Positions 35,028 through 44,304 of a stretch of 64,000 nt of DNA are shown here, one piece after another (the first letter of the stretch is position 1; every line of letters begins with the position of its first letter). This DNA comes from Bacteroidetes bacterium GWF2_33_16 (GTDB lineage: Bacteria; Bacteroidota; Bacteroidia; Bacteroidales; UBA12077), in NCBI GenBank assembly GCA_001768565.1, contig MEOE01000026.1:1-64000 (forward strand), read 5' to 3'. The notes under the pieces were generated by a model that was not told the origin of the DNA, did not search any database, and was given only the letters and a program-made list of their open reading frames with translations. The translations under genes were made by a program, and so were the position numbers.

Positions 35028-35753
35028 CTAATTCCCGTTTACAATCTTACCACTGCCGGTTATGTCTGCATCAATAAGAGGTTTACCCATATATACTATT
35101 TTGCCACTGCCTGTTATTACAGCTCTTAAATCTTCAACAATGCTTGCTTTTATTGATCCGGATCCAGTTATTGTCAGTTTCCCCTTTTCAAATTCGATAG
35201 ATGTAGCATTTATATCACCTGAGCCTGTTATGGTAGCATTGAATGTTGCTGCTTTCTTATCGCTGCTGATTTTAATATCACCCGATCCCGAAATCATAGA
35301 TTTAACATTTTTTGTTATCAGCCTATCTATCATTATCGATCCACTGCCAGTAATAGCCAACTCAATATCCGATGAATTAATAGGGGTTTTATTTGTTACA
35401 GTTCCACTGCCTGTAAGCGTTATTTCTTCAATGTTTTTTGTTGTGACATAAACATTAATTTTGCCATTACCCCTGTAATTATACCATCTTTCAAACTCAA
35501 TAACCAACCTGTCTCCTCTAACTTCTGTAATTATCTTCTCGAGTATATCATCATCGGCTTCAATAATAACTTCGTTTTTATCGCCTTGAGATAAATAAAG
35601 GTTACCAGAAATAGCAAAAACGACAGAAGAGAACTCATTTACCTTTCTGTTTTCTTTTTTTGTATCCTGAAATCCCGCCAGACTTGTTTGGATTCCAATG
35701 GTTGAAATAATCATTATGCTTATTAGCAAAACTTTAGACATTCTTGTTTTCAT
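35028..35753 (-). CDS. Exported GIN-domain (DUF2807) beta-helix protein
   Basis: A 241-aa protein with a Sec signal peptide (cleavage around SLAG). The rest forms a head-GIN domain: seven copies of a T/S-G-S-G turn (LTGSGTV, ITGSGSI, ISGSGDI, ITGSGDI, ITGSGSI and two ITGSGKI) spaced about 17-22 residues apart. This spacing is expected for successive coils of a beta-helix or beta-prism. By family it is a putative surface or adhesin-like protein, without known enzymatic function. It stands alone between surface-glycan genes. Confidence 0.85.
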   Translation of the reverse strand: MKTRMSKVLLISIMIISTIGIQTSLAGFQDTKKENRKVNEFSSVVFAISGNLYLSQGDKNEVIIEADDDILEKIITEVRGDRLVIEFERWYNYRGNGKINVYVTTKNIEEITLTGSGTVTNKTPINSSDIELAITGSGSIMIDRLITKNVKSMISGSGDIKISSDKKAATFNATITGSGDINATSIEFEKGKLTITGSGSIKASIVEDLRAVITGSGKIVYMGKPLIDADITGSGKIVNGN

Positions 35754-35871
35754 AATTTTAATTTTTCTTTATTAGTAATTTTATTAAAAGACGTGGCAAA
35801 ATTGCAAATGCTGCAATAATTTTCATTATTTTTGATCAATAATTTAATTCTATTAACATCTGCTAAAAAAT

Positions 35872-37776
35872 ATGTTTCCTTTTCCAAAAACATACGTACC
35901 AAGGTGGATCGTTTTTCTAATCGATCTTGGGATATGCACTGTATCAATAACATTAGCATTCCTACTAAGATTCAATTTCGCAATTCCTGAAAACTATGTA
36001 GACTCTTTGTCTTTTATTTTACCATTGGTTTTATTTATTAGATCTTTAACATTTCTTATTTTCAGATCCTATGCAGGTATAATTAGATATTCAGGAGCCA
36101 GAGATACCGAACGAATTTTTTATGTAACTATTACTGGAAGCTTTACTTTTATAGTAATAAATTTGGTTCATTATTATCTTATTAATGCAACCTTTATTAT
36201 TCCCTTTTCTGTTATTGCCATTGATTTTTTAGCTTCAGTCTTTTTTCTTGCTTCATTTAGACTAATAACAAAAATTCTTTACCATGAATTAAATAATCCT
36301 TCAAAAGAGAAAACAGATGTTATAATATATGGAGCCGGACAGTTTGGGATAATAACAAAAAGAACACTTGACAGGGATGCAGAAAGCAAACATAAGGTTC
36401 TTGCTTTTCTTGATGACACTCCATCCAATATTGGGAAGACCCTTGAAGGGGTTACTATTTATCATCCACAGTCGTTAGATATGCTGCTTGAGAAAAATGA
36501 AGTAGAAAAGCTAATCATTGCAAGTGAAATAATTACCACAACAGAGAAGCAGGAAGTAATTGAGAAATGCCTCCAGGCCAATATTAAAGTTCTTTCTGTT
36601 CCAGATATAAATACATGGATAAATGGAGAGCTTAGTTTTAATCAAATAAAAGAAATCAAAATTGAAGACTTGTTAGAGCGTCCTCCAATTGTGCTTGATA
36701 TAAATAATATTCGAAAAACACTACTCAACAAATGCATTCTTGTTACTGGTGCAGCAGGTTCAATTGGAAGTGAAATTGTAAGGCAGTTAATTTCTTTTAA
36801 TCCAAAAAAAATCATTTTATTTGACCAGGCCGAATCTCCTCTTTATGATATGGAGCTTGACTTACAAGAAAAACATAATTTTTACAATTTTGAGATAGTA
36901 ATTGGCAACATAGCTGATGATTATCGCGTAAAGCGTCTCTTTGAAGCTTACAAACCATCTATTGTTTTCCATGCTGCAGCTTATAAGCATGTTCCTATGA
37001 TGGAAAACAATCCAACTGAAGCTTTGAGAACAAATGTTATGGGGACAAAAATCATTGCAGATATTTCGAATGAATACAATGTCGAGCGATTTGTAATGGT
37101 TTCTACCGATAAGGCTGTGAATCCTACCAATGTAATGGGAGCATCGAAACGAATTGCAGAGATCTATATTCAGGCTTTTAACCAGATTAGCAAAACCAAT
37201 TTTATTACAACCCGATTTGGAAATGTATTAGGATCAAATGGATCAGCTATCCTTCGCTTTAAAAAGCAGATCGAAAAAGGAGGCCCCGTTACTGTAACAC
37301 ATCCCGATGTTACTCGTTATTTTATGACTATCCCTGAAGCATGTCAGCTTGTTCTTGAAGCCGGAGCTATGAGCAAAGGAGGAGAAGTTTTTATCTTCGA
37401 CATGGGCAAATCGGTAAAAATTATCGACTTGGCAAAGAAAATGATTAAGCTATCAGGACTGCTAATTGGAAAAGATATTCAGATTAAATTTACCGGACTG
37501 CGACCAGGTGAAAAATTGTACGAGGAGTTGCTCTGCGATACAGAAAATACATTACCTACCTACCATTCGAAAATTATGATTGCAAAAGTACCTGATTATA
37601 ACTTCGAATCGATAAAAGAAAAAATTCAAGATCTAATTAAGATTCAGAAGAAACACAATAATTTCGACATTGTAAAAAAGATGAAAGAGATTGTTCCTGA
37701 GTTTAAGAGCCAAAATTCAGTTTATGAAGAACTCGATATCGAATTTCAAAATCAAATTGATGCAAAACAAATTTAG
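35872..37776 (+). CDS. Membrane-bound nucleoside-diphosphate-sugar 4,6-dehydratase (CapD/PglF/WbpM-like)
   Basis: A 634-aa protein. Four transmembrane helices (about 12-135) are followed by a CoA-binding-like Rossmann domain (about 145-260, YGAGQFGIITK) and a short-chain dehydratase domain with the NAD motif VTGAAGSIGSE (near 290). The active site reads VSTDKAVNPTNVMGASKR, where Met replaces the usual Tyr, as in this dehydratase group. It likely converts UDP-GlcNAc to a 4-keto-6-deoxy sugar at the inner membrane, feeding surface polysaccharide synthesis. The end overlaps the thioesterase start by 17 nt. Confidence 0.92.
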   Translation: MFPFPKTYVPRWIVFLIDLGICTVSITLAFLLRFNFAIPENYVDSLSFILPLVLFIRSLTFLIFRSYAGIIRYSGARDTERIFYVTITGSFTFIVINLVHYYLINATFIIPFSVIAIDFLASVFFLASFRLITKILYHELNNPSKEKTDVIIYGAGQFGIITKRTLDRDAESKHKVLAFLDDTPSNIGKTLEGVTIYHPQSLDMLLEKNEVEKLIIASEIITTTEKQEVIEKCLQANIKVLSVPDINTWINGELSFNQIKEIKIEDLLERPPIVLDINNIRKTLLNKCILVTGAAGSIGSEIVRQLISFNPKKIILFDQAESPLYDMELDLQEKHNFYNFEIVIGNIADDYRVKRLFEAYKPSIVFHAAAYKHVPMMENNPTEALRTNVMGTKIIADISNEYNVERFVMVSTDKAVNPTNVMGASKRIAEIYIQAFNQISKTNFITTRFGNVLGSNGSAILRFKKQIEKGGPVTVTHPDVTRYFMTIPEACQLVLEAGAMSKGGEVFIFDMGKSVKIIDLAKKMIKLSGLLIGKDIQIKFTGLRPGEKLYEELLCDTENTLPTYHSKIMIAKVPDYNFESIKEKIQDLIKIQKKHNNFDIVKKMKEIVPEFKSQNSVYEELDIEFQNQIDAKQI

Positions 37777-38191
37777 CTTCTACAACAAAATCCCGGTTCA
37801 AATTCGCTTTAATGATTTCGATTTTTTAGCACACGTAAACAATTCGGTTTATCAGAATTATTATGATCTTGCCCGAACAAAATACATTGATGAGGTTTTT
37901 AAAGAGAAAATGGAGTGGAATACAAGGGGTTTAGTTCTGGTCAAAGTCTCCATTGAGTTTCTTCGTCCTATTTTAATGGATGATAATGTAGACGTTTATA
38001 CCAAGATTTATAAACTGGGAAATAAAAGCCTGGGAATGTATCAACAAATAAAAAGCACCTTAACGAGTGAATTAAAATCTACCTGTGATTCGGTAATGGT
38101 AGCCTATTGTGGTGATGTAAACACTCCTTGCCCTGTTCCAGAGGACTGGCGTCAAAAAATAATAAGGTTCGAGAAAGATATTAAATTCTAG
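37760..38191 (+). CDS. Acyl-CoA thioesterase, 4HBT hotdog family
   Basis: A 143-aa hotdog-fold protein. IRFNDFDFLAHVNNSVYQNY carries the Asp of the 4-hydroxybenzoyl-CoA thioesterase/YbgC active site, followed by the typical 'VLVKVSIEFLRPILMDDNV' strand. The ATG at 37760 matches the family N-terminus; in-frame upstream codons lie inside the dehydratase gene. It hydrolyses acyl-CoA thioesters; substrate unknown. It is translationally coupled to the dehydratase, which may be coincidental. Confidence 0.88.
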   Translation: MQNKFSFYNKIPVQIRFNDFDFLAHVNNSVYQNYYDLARTKYIDEVFKEKMEWNTRGLVLVKVSIEFLRPILMDDNVDVYTKIYKLGNKSLGMYQQIKSTLTSELKSTCDSVMVAYCGDVNTPCPVPEDWRQKIIRFEKDIKF

Positions 38192-38192
38192 G

Positions 38193-38720
38193 TTATTCGT
38201 CCAAGTCCATTATCCCATCAGCAAGTTCAATAACGATGTATTTTTCATCATCATCAACTTCTATAATAAGATCGTCATGAGCGGGAATAAGTATTTCTTT
38301 ATCAGTAGTCTTGACTTGTAACAATGGATTTCCTGAAATATCAATGTAATCGACAACCGTTCCGATAACAGTAAGATTTTGGTCTTTTAATATATATCCC
38401 GTTACATCAATAAAGTCATTTGATTCTTGTTCGAGAAGTTTTTTATACTCAGCAGGCAAATAGAATGCAGCACCCAGATAATCTTGGGCCTTTTGCTCAC
38501 TAGTAATTTCTTCGAATTTAATAATTGCAGTATTTGCAGATTTCTCTTTATATGATTCAATAAAAAAAGGAACCAGTTTTCCATCGACTTCGATAAAAAC
38601 TGATTCCATTTTATTCATTTTTGCATGAACATCATCATTAAACCTGACAATTATTTCGCCTTTAACACCAGTGGTTTTAGAAAGCGATCCCAGTAAATAA
38701 TGATCGTCCTTTTTTAGCAT
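38193..38720 (-). CDS. rimM: Ribosome maturation factor RimM
   Basis: A 175-aa factor that binds uS19 and assists 30S head maturation. The N-terminal RimM domain begins with LLGSLSKTTGVKGEIIVRF; the PRC-barrel spans about 95-170 and includes 'YILKDQNLTVIGTVVDYIDI'. ATG 38720 fits the family; a further in-frame extension reaches back into rpsP. It lies 10 nt downstream of rpsP. The trmD and rplS genes found next in many bacteria are absent here. Confidence 0.95.
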   Translation of the reverse strand: MLKKDDHYLLGSLSKTTGVKGEIIVRFNDDVHAKMNKMESVFIEVDGKLVPFFIESYKEKSANTAIIKFEEITSEQKAQDYLGAAFYLPAEYKKLLEQESNDFIDVTGYILKDQNLTVIGTVVDYIDISGNPLLQVKTTDKEILIPAHDDLIIEVDDDEKYIVIELADGIMDLDE

Positions 38721-38730
38721 GAAAATCTTG

Positions 38731-39291
38731 TTAAGCCTGAGCTTCTTCTGTATTTTCAGTTTCAGGAGTTTGTTCTTCAACAACTTCTTCCTGAGATTCA
38801 CTAACAGCAGCTTTAGACTCTGCTGCAGCTTTTTCAGCTATTTTTTTAGCTACTTCTTCAGCTCTAGCTTCACGAACTTTAGTTTCAGCATCTAAGCGTT
38901 GTTTTGAATCTGATTCTTTTCCTTTTTTCAGACTGTCACGTTTAGCCTGGATTTTGCTTTCTTTCTCCTTCATCCAGATTTGAAATTTTGCTTCAGCTTG
39001 TTCCTCAGTTAAAGCACCTTTTTTTACTCCTTCGAGCAAGTGTTTTTTCATCATAACACCTTTGTACGACAGAATAGCTCTACATGTATCTGTAGGTTGA
39101 GCGCCTTTGTTTAACCAATCTAATGCACTATCAAAGTTTAGTTCGATAGTAGCAGGATTTGTGATAGGATTGTAAGTACCTATACTTTCAATAAATCTAC
39201 CATCTCGTGGCGCCCTGCTATCTGCGATAACAATGTGATAATAAGGAGTTTTCTTACGTCCTCTTCTTGTTAATCGAATCTTTACAGGCAT
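38731..39291 (-). CDS. rpsP: 30S ribosomal protein bS16 with long C-terminal extension
   Basis: Starts [20 protein letters not shown] at 39291, an exact family N-terminus. The ribosomal core (about 1-85: [31 protein letters not shown]) is followed by about 100 extra residues rich in Lys, Glu and Ala, ending in a strongly acidic tail ([19 protein letters not shown]). bS16 is usually 80-90 aa; long charged tails occur in Bacteroidota. It is the first gene of rpsP-rimM. Confidence 0.96.
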   Translation of the reverse strand: MPVKIRLTRRGRKKTPYYHIVIADSRAPRDGRFIESIGTYNPITNPATIELNFDSALDWLNKGAQPTDTCRAILSYKGVMMKKHLLEGVKKGALTEEQAEAKFQIWMKEKESKIQAKRDSLKKGKESDSKQRLDAETKVREARAEEVAKKIAEKAAAESKAAVSESQEEVVEEQTPETENTEEAQA

Positions 39292-39337
39292 ACTCTTTTG
39301 TTGTTTTAAATTTAACCTACTTTTAAAAATTGTGCGG

Positions 39338-39345
39338 CAAAGATA
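39338..39345 (-). promoter_or_regulatory. -7 box (TATCTTTG) of rpsP-rimM
   Basis: CAAAGATA on the plus strand reads TATCTTTG on the minus strand, about 47 nt upstream of the rpsP ATG. A CAAA at 39361-39364 gives only a 15-nt spacer, so the -33 box is uncertain. Confidence 0.5.
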
Positions 39346-39571
39346 CGACTTTATTTCTTTCAAAAAAGCTTTTTTGCTTTTTTATCCTGTCAATTTCAGC
39401 TTATTAGCTATAGTATTGAAACAATTGGAAAATTAGGTTGTTTAGAAGTTATTATATTTTTTGAATAGTTATTAACATCAAAAGCAAAATGACTTTGAAT
39501 TGATTAATTTTAAAACCCGGAAAAACATTTTTTATTATTTATTATAAACTAAGATAACCAGCATTTTACAA

Positions 39572-42500
39572 ATGATTCCATACTCTCACTTACATGTTCA
39601 TACTCAATATTCAATTCTTGATGGAGCATCAGACGTTCCAACGCTTATTAAAAAAGCCAAAGAAGATGGAATGCCGGCGGTTTGTATTACCGACCACGGT
39701 AATATGTTTGGGGTAAAACATTTTTATAATGAGGCTCGAAAACAAAATATCAAACCTATTATAGGCTGCGAAATATATATTGCCAGCGGAAGTCGTTTTG
39801 AGAAAACCGGCAAGGAAGACCGCAGTGGGAATCATCTTATATTATTAGCAAAAAACAAGACTGGCTACGAAAACCTTTCAAAGATAGTTTCATATGCTTG
39901 GATCGAGGGTTTTTATTACACTCCCCGAATTGATTGGGATCTATTAAGAAAATATCATGAGGGAATAATCGCCTCATCAGCTTGCCTTGGAGGTGAAGTG
40001 CCCCAAGAGATTATGGAAAAAGGAGAAGCAGCAGGAGAAGCGAAAGCTCTAGAATACAAAAAATTGTTTGGAGACGATTTTTACCTTGAACTACAACGAC
40101 ATAAATCGGGTGATCCAAAAAAAGACGAGGATGTTTATAAAAATCAGGTTAAAGTAAATGAAGTTCTGATTCGTATTGGAAAAAAACACGATATAAAGAT
40201 AATTGCCACCAACGATGTTCATTTTATTAATGCAGAAGATGCTGAAGCTCACGACCGTTTAATCTGTTTAAATACAGGTAGAGATTTAGACGATCCAACT
40301 CGAATGAGCTACACGAAACAAGAGTATTTTAAAACTCAAGTAGAAATGAATGCCCTGTTTGCTGATATTCCTGAAGCACTTGAAAACACAAATGAAATAG
40401 TTGCCAAGATTGAAGAGTATGAATTGGAAAGAAATCCAATTATGCCAGAGTTCGAATTGCCAGAAGGCTTTAGTAACGAAGACGAATACCTACGACACAT
40501 AACCTACAAAGGAGCTGAAAAACGCTACCCTGAAATAACAGATGAAATTCGTGAAAGAATTGATTTTGAGTTATCTGTAATACAAAATATGGGTTTCCCA
40601 GGTTATTTTCTAATTGTTCAGGATTTTTTAAATGCTGCACGCTCCATGGGTGTATCTGTTGGGCCTGGGCGAGGTTCTGCAGCAGGATCTGTAGTAGCAT
40701 ATTGTAATCGTATTACTGATATTGATCCATTAAAATATAATTTGCTTTTTGAGAGATTTCTTAACCCCGATCGTATATCAATGCCAGATATTGATATCGA
40801 TTTCGATGAAGACGGCAGGGATAAGGTTATTGACTGGGTAGTGAAAAAATATGGTGAAAAACGTGTTGCTCAAATCATCACCTTTGGTACAATGGCAGCC
40901 AAAATGGCTATTCGTGATGTAGCCAGGGTTGAAAAACTTCCTTTAAGTGAATCAGATAGATTAGCTAAGCTTGTACCTGAAAGACCAGGAATAACTCTAA
41001 AAAAAGCTTATGAGGAAGTACCTGAACTTAAAAAAGCAAAAGATTCAGACAATAGTTTAATAGTAAGGACACTTAAATTTGCGGAAACACTCGAAGGGTC
41101 AGTAAGACACACGGGTTTGCATGCTTGTGGAATTATCATCAGCCGAAATGATCTTATAGAGCATATTCCGGTTTGTACATCAAAAGACTCTAATCTATTA
41201 GTTACACAATTTGATGGAGGGCATGTTGAGTCAGTAGGTATGTTAAAAATGGACTTTCTTGGGTTAAAGACACTATCCATTATAAAAGATGCTATTGAAA
41301 CTATAAAGGAATCAAAAGGTGTTGATATCGACATTGATAATCTTCCTTTAGACGACGAAAAAACCTTCGATTTATATAGTCATGGCGAAACTACCGGACT
41401 ATTTCAGTTTGAGTCGGCAGGGATGAAAAAATACCTGAAAACCTTACGTCCAAACAGATTCGAAGACCTTATTGCAATGAATGCATTGTATCGCCCGGGT
41501 CCGATTGAATATATCCCATCATTTGTAAATCGAAAACACGGTAAAGATCCTATCAATTATGATTTGCCAGAAATGGAAGAAATCCTAAAAGATACTTATG
41601 GTATTACTGTTTATCAGGAACAGGTGATGTTATTATCGCAGAAATTAGCCGGATTTTCGAAGGGAGAAGCCGATTCTCTCAGGAAGGCCATGGGTAAAAA
41701 GAAACGCGACCTGATGGACAAGCTTAAAGCAAAGTTCCTGGAAGGCTGTAAAAACAATGGATTTGATCTTAAAATAGTAAATAAAATATGGAACGACTGG
41801 GAGTCATTTGCCGAATATGCATTTAATAAATCTCACTCTACATGCTATGCATATGTCTCATATCAAACAGCATATTTAAAAGCGCATTTCCCTGCCGAAT
41901 ATATGGCTGCTGTGCTCAGCAGGAACTTTACAGATATAAAAAAAATTACCATATTTATGGACGAATGCCGAAGAATGGGTATTTCGGTATTAGGTCCAGA
42001 TGTTAACGAAAGTAAACTCAAATTTACAGTTAATCAAAAAGGAGATATTCGGTTTGGTTTAGGAGCCATTAAAGGAGTTGGAGAGAATGCTGTCTTGAAA
42101 ATTGTTGAAGAACGAAAAGAAAACGGTAATTACAAAAATATTTATGATTTTATTGAACGCATTAGCCTTAGCCAGGTAAATAAAAAAACTATTGAAGGCC
42201 TTGCCACTGCTGGAGCATTTGACAATCTTGATACCATTGCCAGAGGACAGTATTTTACATTGGATAATAAAGAAACATCCTTTATTGAGAATTTAATTAG
42301 ATACGGAAACACATTCCAATCGGACAAGAATACTCAACAAATATCGTTGTTTGGAGGCAAAGATACAATCGAGATTTCGAAACCACCAGTCCCTTCAGTA
42401 AATGAATGGCAAAAGCTGGAAACATTAAACCGGGAAAAAGAAATTATTGGTGTTTATTTATCGGCTCATCCCCTAGATGACTTTAAGCTTGAAATTGATA

Positions 42501-43057
42501 ATTTCAGTAATGCCAGCTTATCAGAACTTAATGAATTAGGCAGATTAAGAGGCAAAGAGCTTTCTGTTGCCGGAATTGTAACAGAAATAAAACATGGAAC
42601 CTCAAAAAATGGAAACCCATATGGTTTCTTAACTATTCAGGATTATACCGACTCATTTCGTTTTGCATTATTTGGAAAAGATTATCAGGATTTAAGAAAG
42701 TACTGTTACATGGATTATCCTTTGCTCATTAAAGGAAATATACAACCAAAACTATACAAAGAAGATGAACTTGAGTTTAAAATTAAATCAATGATGTTGT
42801 TAGGCGAAGTTCGTAATAACCTTGTAAAATCTATTTGTATTACCATGCCATTACAAATTATTAAACCGGAACTTATTACTGAAATTAAAGAAGTAGCATT
42901 AAAGAATAAAGGAAAAGCCCAACTTAAGTTCAAAGTAGTTGATTCAGAAGAAAATATAAGTATCAATTTATTTTCAAGAACAGAAAGAATCGACATTTCA
43001 AATGAGCTAATTGCTTTTTTAAATAAAAAATCAGATATTCATTTTTCCATAAATTAA
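39572..43057 (+). CDS. dnaE: DNA polymerase III subunit alpha
   Basis: The 1161-aa replicative polymerase. The N-terminal PHP domain starts HLHVHTQYSILDGA. The C-family polymerase core contains GPGRGSAAGSVVAYC and the catalytic aspartates in MPDIDIDFDEDGR, plus 'TGLFQFESAGMKKYL' and NALYRPGPIEYIP. An HhH region and an OB fold (about 980-1060) precede the tau-binding C-terminus. It works in chromosome replication with the sliding clamp. No PolC-type exonuclease insertion. It is transcribed alone from an AT-rich upstream region of 280 bp shared with rpsP. Confidence 0.97.
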   Translation: MIPYSHLHVHTQYSILDGASDVPTLIKKAKEDGMPAVCITDHGNMFGVKHFYNEARKQNIKPIIGCEIYIASGSRFEKTGKEDRSGNHLILLAKNKTGYENLSKIVSYAWIEGFYYTPRIDWDLLRKYHEGIIASSACLGGEVPQEIMEKGEAAGEAKALEYKKLFGDDFYLELQRHKSGDPKKDEDVYKNQVKVNEVLIRIGKKHDIKIIATNDVHFINAEDAEAHDRLICLNTGRDLDDPTRMSYTKQEYFKTQVEMNALFADIPEALENTNEIVAKIEEYELERNPIMPEFELPEGFSNEDEYLRHITYKGAEKRYPEITDEIRERIDFELSVIQNMGFPGYFLIVQDFLNAARSMGVSVGPGRGSAAGSVVAYCNRITDIDPLKYNLLFERFLNPDRISMPDIDIDFDEDGRDKVIDWVVKKYGEKRVAQIITFGTMAAKMAIRDVARVEKLPLSESDRLAKLVPERPGITLKKAYEEVPELKKAKDSDNSLIVRTLKFAETLEGSVRHTGLHACGIIISRNDLIEHIPVCTSKDSNLLVTQFDGGHVESVGMLKMDFLGLKTLSIIKDAIETIKESKGVDIDIDNLPLDDEKTFDLYSHGETTGLFQFESAGMKKYLKTLRPNRFEDLIAMNALYRPGPIEYIPSFVNRKHGKDPINYDLPEMEEILKDTYGITVYQEQVMLLSQKLAGFSKGEADSLRKAMGKKKRDLMDKLKAKFLEGCKNNGFDLKIVNKIWNDWESFAEYAFNKSHSTCYAYVSYQTAYLKAHFPAEYMAAVLSRNFTDIKKITIFMDECRRMGISVLGPDVNESKLKFTVNQKGDIRFGLGAIKGVGENAVLKIVEERKENGNYKNIYDFIERISLSQVNKKTIEGLATAGAFDNLDTIARGQYFTLDNKETSFIENLIRYGNTFQSDKNTQQISLFGGKDTIEISKPPVPSVNEWQKLETLNREKEIIGVYLSAHPLDDFKLEIDNFSNASLSELNELGRLRGKELSVAGIVTEIKHGTSKNGNPYGFLTIQDYTDSFRFALFGKDYQDLRKYCYMDYPLLIKGNIQPKLYKEDELEFKIKSMMLLGEVRNNLVKSICITMPLQIIKPELITEIKEVALKNKGKAQLKFKVVDSEENISINLFSRTERIDISNELIAFLNKKSDIHFSIN

Positions 43058-43069
43058 ACAATTTATGGC

Positions 43070-43077
43070 TAACTTTG
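43070..43077 (+). promoter_or_regulatory. -7 box (TAACTTTG) upstream of trxA
   Basis: A TAnnTTTG match, about 55 nt before the trxA ATG. No clear -33 element. Confidence 0.5.
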
Positions 43078-43131
43078 TATTTATAAAACAGAAACTGAAA
43101 CATTAATAGTAAACATAAAAACAAGAAAATC

Positions 43132-43449
43132 ATGACAATAGAAGTTAACGATTCGAATTTCGAACAAGTAGTATTAAAATCGGATAAACCGGTATTAGTA
43201 GATTTTTGGGCAGAATGGTGCGGGCCATGCCGAATGATCGGACCTCTAGTTGAAGAACTATCTGATGATTATAATGGAAGAGCCGTTTTTGTTAAGGTTG
43301 ATGTTGATAGTAGTCCTGGTGTTGCATCTAAATTTGGTATACGCAACATACCCACAATTTTATTTTTTAAAAACGGAGAAGTAGCTGACAAACAAGTTGG
43401 TGCAGTTCCTAAAAGTAATCTCGAAGCTAAATTAACTCCCCTATTATAA
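43132..43449 (+). CDS. trxA: Thioredoxin
   Basis: A 105-aa cytoplasmic thioredoxin with the redox-active WCGPC ([15 protein letters not shown]) and the cis-Pro loop RNIPTILFF. It reduces protein disulfides, using electrons from thioredoxin reductase. It is monocistronic with its own promoter and terminator. Confidence 0.97.
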   Translation: MTIEVNDSNFEQVVLKSDKPVLVDFWAEWCGPCRMIGPLVEELSDDYNGRAVFVKVDVDSSPGVASKFGIRNIPTILFFKNGEVADKQVGAVPKSNLEAKLTPLL

Positions 43450-43471
43450 ACTATTTTTTAATTTGAAATTT

Positions 43472-43506
43472 AGAGCATGAAACATCAGTTTCGTGCTCTT
43501 TTTATT
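43472..43506 (+). terminator. Terminator of trxA
   Basis: A 12-bp stem AGAGCATGAAAC/GTTTCGTGCTCT (43472-43483 with 43488-43499, one wobble) with loop ATCA, followed by a T-rich run. Confidence 0.88.
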
Positions 43507-43569
43507 TTTCTTTTTTTATAAGGTCGTAATAATTTACTACCTTAATAGGCTAATATCTAAAAAAGTTAT

Positions 43570-44262
43570 ATGGAGTATACCAACCTAAAAATAAAAGATT
43601 GGGCAGTTGAAGACAGACCAAGAGAAAAACTCCTGAAGAAAGGAATATTATCGCTGTCAGATGCTGAGTTAATTGCATTGCTAATTGGTTCAGGAACACG
43701 CAACGAATCGGCCGTTGAGCTCGCGAAGAAAGTTCTGAAAAATGCCAATAATAATCTCAATGAACTTGGCAAACTCGAAATAAATGATTTAAAGAAAAAT
43801 AAAGGAATTGGCGAAGCCAAAGCCATTACTATTATGGCAGCCCTTGAATTAGGACGACGACGAAAAATTTCGGATGTAATTGACAAACAAAAAATTACAT
43901 CCAGTGCTGATGTTAATGAAGTTTTTCAACCTTTGCTTGGTGATTTACCTCACGAGGAATTTTGGATACTTTTATTAAACCGATCGAATAAAATTATCGA
44001 CAAGTTTAAAATTAGTCAGGGTGGTATATCTGGAACTGTTATAGATGCCAGGTTAATACTAAAACTCGCAATTGAGAAACTTGCATCATCAATAGTTCTG
44101 TGTCACAATCACCCATCGGGGAATAAATTGCCAAGCGAAGCCGATGATTCGATTACCCAAAAACTTATTAATGGAGGGAAATTACTCGATATAAAAGTAC
44201 TTGATCATATAATTATTGCCGACACACAATTTTATAGTTATGCTGATGAAGGTAAACTCTAA
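43570..44262 (+). CDS. radC: RadC family JAB1/MPN-domain protein
   Basis: A 230-aa protein with helix-hairpin-helix motifs (about 30-85, 'LSDAELIALLIGSGT', 'KNKGIGEAKAITI') and a JAMM/MPN domain. The zinc motif is intact: Glu in HEEFWIL and HNHPSGNKLPSEAD. Despite the name, a DNA-repair role is not established for the family; it may be a DNA-associated metalloprotease. No mobile element is adjacent. It is chromosomal, upstream of a FemAB/GNAT-like gene. Confidence 0.92.
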   Translation: MEYTNLKIKDWAVEDRPREKLLKKGILSLSDAELIALLIGSGTRNESAVELAKKVLKNANNNLNELGKLEINDLKKNKGIGEAKAITIMAALELGRRRKISDVIDKQKITSSADVNEVFQPLLGDLPHEEFWILLLNRSNKIIDKFKISQGGISGTVIDARLILKLAIEKLASSIVLCHNHPSGNKLPSEADDSITQKLINGGKLLDIKVLDHIIIADTQFYSYADEGKL

Positions 44263-44304
44263 AAATAATTAAGAAAAATAGTCTATTTGAAATTTATTTA
44301 AATT

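Noticed and set aside
35040-35440. Regular repeats that might be a CRISPR array
   Set aside because: Repeats are short, degenerate and in frame; they encode the TGSG turns of a protein with signal peptide. No cas genes are near.
35062-35451. A plus-strand coding region of about 129 aa opposite the GIN-domain gene
   Set aside because: It is the antisense shadow of the GSG-repeat region: low-complexity, no start context and no recognisable domain.
39363-39376. Palindrome AAAAAAGCTTTTTT between rpsP and dnaE as an operator
   Set aside because: Low-complexity A/T runs make such symmetry likely by chance; no second copy or link to a regulator was found.
43570-44262. radC as a marker of a mobile element or defence island
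   Set aside because: Neighbours are core genes (trxA, upp, dnaE) and no integrase, transposase or restriction gene is nearby.
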